From positions 1-57,132 of the forward strand of contig JAKVAR010000009.1 of the NCBI GenBank assembly GCA_022447585.1: DNA of 57,132 bases, given 5' to 3'. The stretch comes from Crocinitomicaceae bacterium. GTDB lineage: Bacteria > Bacteroidota > Bacteroidia > Flavobacteriales_D > Crocinitomicaceae. This document shows positions 51,409 to 57,132 of this stretch, piece after piece. The notes under the pieces are model-generated. The model saw nothing but the letters and a program-made list of their open reading frames with translations, was not told the DNA's origin and searched no databases. Position 1 is the stretch's first letter. Each line of letters begins with the position of its first letter. The translations under genes and the position numbers were made by a program.

Positions 51409-51999
51409 TTATTTTTTATATAAATTGTTTAATTCTTCTTTTGTCAATACGCCCTCTTTATTTTCAACTAAGAAAAGGAAGCACTCCTCATTATTATCAT
51501 TTGATTCTACCCAACCCGATAAAACAGCCTTAGCTCCTTTACTAAAGTAAAAGTTAATTTGGTCAAGATAGAATTCGGGGTCAAATTTTTCTTCAATAAA
51601 AAAGATATTTTCACCGTACCATTTATTTAGTATAGATAATTCCCCTGTCAATATGTTGGGCAATGTGTAAACAAATAGGGAAGGGCTTGGGCTATTTTTC
51701 TCTTCGTAACTGCTGATGTATTTTAGATCGGTTGTTTTACTTGATGATGCATTAGCGAATAATAAGGCAATTCCATCATCTGAAAAATCAAACTTGTTTA
51801 TGACATGCTCCATGTAGCTGTATGTTAAGAATGTCAATTTAGCTAAAGCATCCATTTTGTAAAACTTAGGATATGATTTTCCACACTTTGCGTAAAGTTC
51901 TTTTGTCCAGTTTTCCTCAGTTGGGATTGAATTACTGACGAGATCATTGTTAATTATTACTCCCTTTTGAGATAGTTTTGCACTCACTATTAATTTCAT
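51409..51999 (-). CDS. Half-length ketosynthase-like protein
   Basis: A 196-aa protein that corresponds only to the first half of the thiolase fold. Landmarks are KMDALAKLTFLTYSYMEHV (about residues 47-65), IALLFANASSSKTTDL (78-93), PSPSLFVYTLPNILTGELSI (103-122) and YGENIFFIEEKFD, which correspond to the early strands and the P-N-x-x-x-G-x-x-x-I segment of KAS enzymes. There is no active-site Cys in a TACSS context, and the His-containing C-terminal half is absent. It overlaps the preceding KAS gene by 4 bp and is 3 nt before ACP copy 2, so it is likely a stable accessory subunit rather than a broken gene. Confidence 0.78.
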   Translation of the reverse strand: MKLIVSAKLSQKGVIINNDLVSNSIPTEENWTKELYAKCGKSYPKFYKMDALAKLTFLTYSYMEHVINKFDFSDDGIALLFANASSSKTTDLKYISSYEEKNSPSPSLFVYTLPNILTGELSILNKWYGENIFFIEEKFDPEFYLDQINFYFSKGAKAVLSGWVESNDNNEECFLFLVENKEGVLTKEELNNLYKK

Positions 52000-53081
52000 G
52001 ATAGAGATTTAAAAATTAGTGATGCATTCCCCCCTCCAAATCCAGATGCGGTTTTCAATATGATATTACTTGCTTGTTCTATATTCTTCGTTAAAACATT
52101 TATTTTTTTACTTGTTCCTTGTTCTTCAAAACCCAGGCTTTTCAGAAGGATAGATTTTTCCATCATCTTCATCGCAGAAATAATTTCTATAATTCCAGCC
52201 GCTCCAAGAGTATGACCAAAGTATCCTTTCAGGCTATTCATGGGAACATTTTCTAAATCTAATCGATCGAAAGCAATACTTTCCATTTCGTCATTGTAAA
52301 TGGTACCTGTTCCGTGAGCTGAAATAAAATCAACCTGATTAGCATTAATTTTTGCACGTTTCAACGAGTTCTTCACTGACCTAACTAAGCCTTCACCTGT
52401 TCTTGAAGGGCCGGATATATGATTAGCGTCGTTTGATGATGAACCACCTAGGTATTCAACGCTAAATTCCGAGCTTGGTGGTTCCTTTGAAACAATAATA
52501 CTGCCAGCAGCTTCTCCAATACAAATTCCTTTACGCTCTTTATCAAAAGGTTTACTCGGCTCATTACTTAACGCATATAAAGATTGAAATCCATAAACAA
52601 TGAAGTCGGATAAAGCATCTATGCCAATGGCAACTACGTTGTCGTATTTATCCGTTTTTAGGTAGTCTGAAGCTGTATTGATAGCTAAAACCCCAGAAAT
52701 ACACGCGTTTGAGATGATTACAATCTTATTTTTTAAACCGAGTTTTTCACTTAAAATCTCTCTTGATGATTTGAATGTATCATTTGGAAGTTCTTCGATA
52801 TCAGCTTTTGTAGAGCTAAGAACAACCAGTGTTTTTTTACTTTCGAACAGGTCGGCACCATGTTTTTCAATTAAACGTTCACACAGATTCTTCAATAAAG
52901 TTTGATAACGATTTCCTTGATCAATGTTCTTGATTTTCCCTAAAGGCCAATTTTCTTGGTTAAATCCAGATTCCTTAACAAAATCAACACCAGATTGACC
53001 TTCAACCATATTACTGAAGTTCTCTTCGGGAGTATTTCCTAATGGAGTAATTAATCCGCCATATGTTAAGTATATTGCCAT
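51996..53081 (-). CDS. Beta-ketoacyl-ACP synthase family protein (third KAS)
   Basis: A 361-aa KAS with C127 in ISNACISGVLAINTA, HGTGTIYNDEMESIAF near residue 265 and KGYFGHTLGAAGIIEIIS near 299, so the Cys-His-His triad is complete. It is shorter and more divergent than the other copies, and the Cys context is N-A-C-I-S rather than T-A-C-S-S. The start at 53081 (MAIYLTYGGLITPLG) matches the KAS N-terminus and overlaps the thioesterase stop by one base; the upstream ATG at 53114 lies inside the thioesterase gene. The role could be initiation or a special elongation step. Confidence 0.85.
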   Translation of the reverse strand: MAIYLTYGGLITPLGNTPEENFSNMVEGQSGVDFVKESGFNQENWPLGKIKNIDQGNRYQTLLKNLCERLIEKHGADLFESKKTLVVLSSTKADIEELPNDTFKSSREILSEKLGLKNKIVIISNACISGVLAINTASDYLKTDKYDNVVAIGIDALSDFIVYGFQSLYALSNEPSKPFDKERKGICIGEAAGSIIVSKEPPSSEFSVEYLGGSSSNDANHISGPSRTGEGLVRSVKNSLKRAKINANQVDFISAHGTGTIYNDEMESIAFDRLDLENVPMNSLKGYFGHTLGAAGIIEIISAMKMMEKSILLKSLGFEEQGTSKKINVLTKNIEQASNIILKTASGFGGGNASLIFKSLS

Positions 53082-53509
53082 TAGATTGTTTTCCAAGATT
53101 GTTTTTTTTCCCATTCGGCGTAGAATGGAGGCTTTACTAATTCTAGTATTCTATTCTCAACACCAAGGAAAACCTGTGTAGTCGAACCTGTCGCTGCAAT
53201 TTCGCCTGTTGTTAGGTTTATTACTTCGTATTTGAATACAATTTTAGAAGCTGGGTGAGATTCTAATATCGCTCTGATTTTTATCTTTTGTCCATAGTAA
53301 ACAGATGCTTTATAATTAATGTCAGTTTTAACGATAGGAGTATAGAATCCTTGGTTATACACGTCTAGGTATTCCATTCCATGTTCAATACCAAAGTATT
53401 CTCTACCATCTTCAAAGAATTTAAGGTAATTTCCATGCCACACAACACCCATTGCATCAGTTTCGCTAAATCGAATTGGAATTTCTATAGATGATTCTAA
53501 GACTTTCAT
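53081..53509 (-). CDS. YbgC-type hotdog thioesterase
   Basis: A 142-aa 4HBT-fold enzyme with the signature RFSETDAMGVVWHGNYLKFF, in which the Asp of ETDAMG and the HGNY block form the active site. It probably releases or proof-reads acyl chains on the ACPs. I take the ATG at 53509 (MKVLESSIEIPIRF), which overlaps the stop of the upstream dehydratase gene as ATGA; the ATG at 53533 would overlap by 28 bp. Confidence 0.87.
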   Translation of the reverse strand: MKVLESSIEIPIRFSETDAMGVVWHGNYLKFFEDGREYFGIEHGMEYLDVYNQGFYTPIVKTDINYKASVYYGQKIKIRAILESHPASKIVFKYEVINLTTGEIAATGSTTQVFLGVENRILELVKPPFYAEWEKKQSWKTI

Positions 53510-53925
53510 GCAAGAACTATTTTCATTTGACATTCAATCAATTTGGTATTGTTATGGTAAACGGCTCCTTGTATTAAGTGTATGCTATCGAAAGTATTCA
53601 GTATTTCAACTGCTGTATTCAATTTTACATTTTTTAAAGTGTTCGCCATTACAGTTAATCTAGAAACTGCTCCAATGAAACCTAGTTGAGGTTCACTATC
53701 TTCTTTTAAACTATTGATGTATCCAAAACCAGCGGCACAAGTTTGAGCTATATTCTCTACAAGAGCTGATTCGGAAAGTATACCGTTCTCAAGAAATATG
53801 TTAGTGTCCGTAATTTCGAAATTACTCTTAAACCCTTTTTCGTCTGCCATTTCCAATTCATCGATCATAATAAAAGGTGATCTTTGAGGAATGAAAGACG
53901 TTATTCTTTCTTTACTTATCAGCAT
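53506..53925 (-). CDS. ApeP/ApeI-like hotdog dehydratase
   Basis: A 139-aa single hotdog domain beginning MLISKERITSFIPQRSPFIM and continuing IDEL, the start block of 3-hydroxyacyl-ACP dehydratases of aryl-polyene clusters (P-x-R-x-P-F-x-M/L-I-D). The central helix (SESALVENIAQTCAAGFGYI) carries the E-x-x-A-Q motif. The active-site His of FabZ (GHFP) is not seen, as in ApeP/ApeI-type members. The start at 53925 is preferred; the upstream ATG at 53979 would run 68 bp into the acyltransferase gene. Confidence 0.8.
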   Translation of the reverse strand: MLISKERITSFIPQRSPFIMIDELEMADEKGFKSNFEITDTNIFLENGILSESALVENIAQTCAAGFGYINSLKEDSEPQLGFIGAVSRLTVMANTLKNVKLNTAVEILNTFDSIHLIQGAVYHNNTKLIECQMKIVLA

Positions 53926-54784
53926 AGTATTTATAAAAATTAAACCATTGTGTTGGATACGTAGTAACCATTTTCTCAAGTTGTTTAACGTATGCTTTAG
54001 CTACTTCCATTTCTGAAGTCACATTCTCTAGAGGGTCAGTGGCATATAAGTTATAATGGAAACGGTTTGCTTTGGCGGCGTAAACAAATGTTATTGGTGC
54101 TTTAAACTTCTGTGCGAGAATGAAAGGCCCCATCGGGAACTCAGCCTTACTGTTCAAGAAGTTTAATTCAATGTTTTTACTCCCTTCAGTTACTCTATCT
54201 GCATGGAGAGCAACAAACTCACTCCTTTTCAATGCTCTATGAATCAGAATCAAATGAGACATGTCATCTTTAATCGGAATAATGTTGTAATTCGATCCAC
54301 CAGTTTTAGTTTCCATGAATGCCTTTACTTTTTCCACTTCAGCGTCTAGCATCACAATATTTATTTTATTCGTGATTCTACTATGAATTAAGTTCCCTGC
54401 ATTTTCCCAATTTCCAACATGACCAGAAATTAAGATTCCCCCCTTTTTATTTTCGTTAAGCTCTCTAAGTACTTTTTCATTGTTGAAGGTGTGTGTGAAT
54501 TTTGACTGTTTGTTAGTCAACATAGCAACACGATCAATTAATGTTTGTCCAAAGTTGTAAAAATTGGTAAAAGCCAGTTTTTTCGCTTTTTTGCGAGAAT
54601 AACCAAAACCAATTGTATAGAATTGAATTAAGGCTTCTTTTTGAGGTTTAGCGAATAAGACGTAGTAAAAGGAAACGAAATAGCAGAAGAAATATGAGAA
54701 TCTAATTCCAAATGTTCGAATTATAAATACGAAGAATTTATATCCCCATAACGAACCTTTAGTTTTTCCGTCCCATTTCTCCAT
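53912..54784 (-). CDS. LpxL/HtrB-like lysophospholipid or lipid acyltransferase
   Basis: A 290-aa membrane-associated acyltransferase with one N-terminal hydrophobic segment (FFVFIIRTFGIRFSYFFCYF, residues 17-36). The HX4D/E motif is H122-V-G-N-W-E127 in ISGHVGNWENAG, and the second block VALHADRVTEGSKN lies near residue 195. The family includes lipid A acyltransferases that use acyl-ACP. In aryl-polyene clusters the matching gene joins the polyene to a membrane lipid anchor; here it is a second candidate for an acyl transfer step. It follows an ACP gene by 6 nt. Confidence 0.88.
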   Translation of the reverse strand: MEKWDGKTKGSLWGYKFFVFIIRTFGIRFSYFFCYFVSFYYVLFAKPQKEALIQFYTIGFGYSRKKAKKLAFTNFYNFGQTLIDRVAMLTNKQSKFTHTFNNEKVLRELNENKKGGILISGHVGNWENAGNLIHSRITNKINIVMLDAEVEKVKAFMETKTGGSNYNIIPIKDDMSHLILIHRALKRSEFVALHADRVTEGSKNIELNFLNSKAEFPMGPFILAQKFKAPITFVYAAKANRFHYNLYATDPLENVTSEMEVAKAYVKQLEKMVTTYPTQWFNFYKYYADK

Positions 54785-54790
54785 ACCCGT

Positions 54791-55042
54791 TTAGGCCATT
54801 GATGCCAATTTCTGTTCGACTAAATTGTAAAAATCTGTAAAGGTATCAATTGCTTTGAAGTCATCTGCAGTTGGTTTAAACCCCAGATTTTCTTCGATTA
54901 CAACAACTAAGTCTACGTAGTCTAAGCTATCTAAATCAAGTGTGTTTTGTAGGTTGTTCTCAGGAATAATCATACTTTCGTCCACCTCAAATTCTTCAGA
55001 TAAAAATCGCTTAGTAGTATTTATTATTTCTTCTCTATTCAT
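54791..55042 (-). CDS. Acyl carrier protein (copy 3)
   Basis: An 83-aa ACP with S39 in LDLDSLDYVDLVVVIEENLG. Its sequence differs from copies 1 and 2 (longer acidic helix II, PENNLQNT before the serine), so it is a distinct carrier, perhaps for the acyltransferase next to it. It lies between KAS copy 4 (15-nt gap) and the LpxL-like gene (6-nt gap). Confidence 0.92.
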   Translation of the reverse strand: MNREEIINTTKRFLSEEFEVDESMIIPENNLQNTLDLDSLDYVDLVVVIEENLGFKPTADDFKAIDTFTDFYNLVEQKLASMA

Positions 55043-55057
55043 AGTGTAGTTTAATCC

Positions 55058-56281
55058 TTATTTTTCGAATTTTTTAATTATTAAAGAAGAGTTAGTTCCA
55101 CCAAAGCCAAATGAATTGGATAAGAAACAGTCAATTTTCTTCTCGGTATATTCTGGAATAATATTAATTTTTTTCGAATCTTCATCAGGATTTTCAAAAT
55201 TAATATTTGGGGCTACGAAATCGTTTTGCATCATTAGCAATGAATAGCCTATTTCACTAGCTCCAGCCATCCAACATTCATGACCCGTCATACTTTTTGT
55301 AGAGCTCACAGGAACTTTATCTCCTAAGACAGAGTGAATAGCTTGGGCTTCCATCGTGTCTCCAACAGGAGTGGAGGTAGCATGAGCATTTACATAATCA
55401 ATAACCTTAGGATCGAGTTTAGCTTGTTTCAGTGCCATGTTTAATGAACGATATTGTCCATCAAAATTAGGATTTGAAATGTGGTCTCCATTTGAAGAAA
55501 AACCATACCCCATAATCTCACCTAATATTGGAGCTCCTCTTTCCAATGCAGACTCCAGTGATTCGATTACAATTGTGGCAGCCCCTCCAGAAGGGACCAG
55601 TCCATCACGACCAATATCAAAAGGGCGACAAGCTTTGGTTGGAGCATCATGACGCACAGAAAAAGCTCCTAATCCGTCAAAACTTCCCATAGCGTATACA
55701 TTAATTTCTTGCGCACCTCCACAAACAATTCTTTCCTGAAGGCCTTGTTTGATTAGCAAGTATCCCATTCCAATAGAATGAGACCCTGATGCACATGCGG
55801 CACTTAATGTTATGTTTATACCTTTCAATTTATAAATGGTGGACAAGTTCATGTTTACCGTACAGTTCATGTTTTGAAAAATATCACCACTTCCAATAAG
55901 CGTAGTATCTTTTCTTGCTCGAACTTTATCAATCGTATCTATTACAGCTCCTGCAGTGCTGTCATTGCCAAAGATGATTCCGGTTTCATTTTCGCTCATG
56001 AAGTCAGCATCCAAATTGGCTTGTTCTAAAGCTTCTTTTGTAGACATATATGCATACATCGCAGGTTGATGCATTCCAATACGTTGTCTTCTTGAAAGGA
56101 AAGGTTTTAAGTTAGGTTCTTCAACCATACCGGTTAACTTTGAGCGATACCCAAAATCTTCACGATCTTTATCATAAATGATTCCACTCTTACCATTACG
56201 CAAAGAGTCCAGAACTTCCTCTTTACCTATCCCGATGGATGAATAAAGACCAACTCCTGTTATTACAACTCTTTTTTCCAT
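55058..56281 (-). CDS. Beta-ketoacyl-ACP synthase II (FabF-like, fourth KAS)
   Basis: A full-length 407-aa KAS of the FabB/FabF group. The catalytic Cys is C163 in LSAACASGSHSIGMGYLL; the histidines are in YVNAHATSTPVGDTMEAQAI near residue 302 and TKSMTGHECWMAGASEIGY near 336. It resembles ApeO/ApeR-type enzymes of aryl-polyene systems, a different subtype from copies 1 and 2. It overlaps the fabG-like stop by one base and precedes ACP copy 3. Confidence 0.93.
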   Translation of the reverse strand: MEKRVVITGVGLYSSIGIGKEEVLDSLRNGKSGIIYDKDREDFGYRSKLTGMVEEPNLKPFLSRRQRIGMHQPAMYAYMSTKEALEQANLDADFMSENETGIIFGNDSTAGAVIDTIDKVRARKDTTLIGSGDIFQNMNCTVNMNLSTIYKLKGINITLSAACASGSHSIGMGYLLIKQGLQERIVCGGAQEINVYAMGSFDGLGAFSVRHDAPTKACRPFDIGRDGLVPSGGAATIVIESLESALERGAPILGEIMGYGFSSNGDHISNPNFDGQYRSLNMALKQAKLDPKVIDYVNAHATSTPVGDTMEAQAIHSVLGDKVPVSSTKSMTGHECWMAGASEIGYSLLMMQNDFVAPNINFENPDEDSKKINIIPEYTEKKIDCFLSNSFGFGGTNSSLIIKKFEK

Positions 56282-57012
56282 TATGCGTATATTCCTCCAT
56301 TTATATTAATTACCTCTCCAGTAATATATGCAGCTTTATCTGATGCTAAGAAGCTTGCTAAGTGAGCTACTTCTTCCGCCTGACCAAAACGATTAGCAGG
56401 AACCATTTGTTTTAATTCATCCTCATTCAAATCACTCGTCATATCCGAAGCGATAAAACCTGGTGCAATTGCATTTACTGTAATTTTTCTTTTCGCAACC
56501 TCTTGGGATAGCGCTTTTGTTGATGCAATCATAGCTCCTTTTGCAGCTGAATAATTCGTTTGACCAGGAACTCCTTTCAAACCTGAAAGAGAAGCGATAT
56601 TGATAATTCTTCCTGAACGATTACGAAGCATTTTTTTGATAACAGACTGAGTACAGTTGTACATTCCTTTAACAGAAATGTTCAATACATCATCCCAATC
56701 TTCTTCAGTAACCCAAGGGAATAAATTATCTTTTGTAATACCTGCATTGTTCACAAGAACCTCAATATGATTTTCAGGATTGTCTTCAACCCATTTAGTC
56801 ATGGCCTTATTAACTGCATCAGAATCTTGAACATTGAATTGCATTAATTCTCCCGTGCCTCCATTTTCTTCTATCGTCTTAAGCGTCTCATTTGCCGCAT
56901 TAACATTTGAAGAAAAGTTGATTAAAACATGTAATCCTAAATCTTTAGATAATTGAATTGCAATAGCTCTACCAATACCTCTAGAAGATCCTGTTACTAA
57001 CGCACATTTCAT
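56281..57012 (-). CDS. 3-oxoacyl-ACP reductase (FabG-like, ApeQ-type)
   Basis: A 243-aa short-chain dehydrogenase that reduces the keto group after each condensation. The cofactor motif is TGSSRGIGRAIA (residues 7-18), NNAGITKDNLF (88-98) follows, and the catalytic residues are S141, Y154 and K158 in SLSGLKGVPGQTNYSAAKGA. The C-terminus GGIYA is typical of FabG. Its ATG overlaps the stop of the upstream partial gene (ATGA), and its stop overlaps the start of the KAS gene. Confidence 0.95.
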   Translation of the reverse strand: MKCALVTGSSRGIGRAIAIQLSKDLGLHVLINFSSNVNAANETLKTIEENGGTGELMQFNVQDSDAVNKAMTKWVEDNPENHIEVLVNNAGITKDNLFPWVTEEDWDDVLNISVKGMYNCTQSVIKKMLRNRSGRIINIASLSGLKGVPGQTNYSAAKGAMIASTKALSQEVAKRKITVNAIAPGFIASDMTSDLNEDELKQMVPANRFGQAEEVAHLASFLASDKAAYITGEVININGGIYA

Positions 57013-57132
57013 AATTCAATAGAGTTTGATTTTAATATTTCAGTTACTTTTCTGATGTTCTCTGATTGCGGAACATCTTCAACAACAGCATCAACATCCT
57101 TACGGATTAAGTTGTATACTTTCATTGTTTTC
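57009..57132 (-). CDS. C-terminal end of a probable aromatic amino acid ammonia-lyase (cut by window edge)
   Basis: Only the last 40 codons are in the window, ending in the TGA at 57009-57011. The readable peptide is KVYNLIRKDVDAVVEDVPQS, then ENIRKVTEILKSNSIEL. The pattern R-x-D/V-x-x-x-x-x-D-x-x-x-S-x-x-I-x-x-V resembles the tail of HAL/TAL-type lyases, and such a lyase normally supplies the 4-hydroxycinnamate starter in flexirubin clusters. Assignment rests mainly on the context, since 40 residues are few. Confidence 0.5.
   Translation of the reverse strand, partial: KTMKVYNLIRKDVDAVVEDVPQSENIRKVTEILKSNSIEL

Noticed and set aside
51409..51999. Half-ketosynthase as a pseudogene
   Set aside because: The frame is intact, starts and stops are coupled to neighbours, and no matching C-terminal half lies next to it in another frame.

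Overview
The window comes from a Bacteroidota genome, most likely Flavobacteriia. The evidence is AT-rich DNA, no Shine-Dalgarno pattern before most starts, several TAnnTTTG promoter boxes of the Bacteroidota type, a PD40/SPOR giant protein, the MoaC-MoaB fusion, and a flexirubin/aryl-polyene pigment cluster. Nothing here is plasmid- or phage-like, and there is no CRISPR array, integrase or transposase.

Positions 1-8540 hold housekeeping genes: the N-terminal 480 codons of uvrB, a Ca2+/Na+ antiporter, cystathionine beta-synthase overlapping a signal-less metal-receptor-like protein, a PlsC-like acyltransferase, a small DUF5522 protein, a PLP deaminase/desulfhydrase and folP. Convergent neighbours overlap at their stop codons. 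Positions 8550-24258 form one long forward operon: DUF1599 protein, BT_3928-like DoxX membrane protein, tpiA, prmA, two giant exported proteins (1536 and 2227 aa), and clpS. A tRNA-Arg(ACG) follows, with its own promoter and terminator and an unusual covarying A19/U56 pair.

Positions 24500-28600 are an accessory, decaying patch. It holds a membrane AraC-type regulator, an exported serine hydrolase, a tRNA-3'-end-like sequence next to a 29-bp hairpin, two tiny unlisted ORFs and a frameshifted pseudogene. On the reverse strand follow inorganic pyrophosphatase, an SGNH-like lipoprotein, a TauE/SafE exporter, and a complete-looking molybdenum cofactor operon (moeA, ModE-like regulator, MobA-MoaD fusion, moaE, MoaC-MoaB fusion, moaA). 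A small exported protein made of SEYSAD repeats and a DUF2461 protein come next.

From 37451 to the right edge lies a flexirubin-type cluster, nearly all on the reverse strand. It encodes DarA and DarB (dialkylresorcinol formation), four other ketosynthases with an active-site Cys, two Cys-less chain-length-factor-like proteins, a half-length ketosynthase-like protein, three acyl carrier proteins, a ketoreductase, two hotdog dehydratases, a thioesterase, an LpxL-like acyltransferase, a BtrH-like acyltransferase, an ABC-2 exporter, a LolA-like carrier, a polysaccharide deacetylase-like protein, a GT2-DUF2062 protein on the opposite strand, and at the edge the end of a probable aromatic amino acid ammonia-lyase. 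The likely scheme is that the ammonia-lyase makes an aryl starter, KAS/CLF/FabG/dehydratases extend it on ACPs into a polyene, DarB/DarA make the dialkylresorcinol, and an acyltransferase joins the two before export to the outer membrane. A CLF-KAS-ACP block occurs twice in the same order, which looks like an internal duplication.
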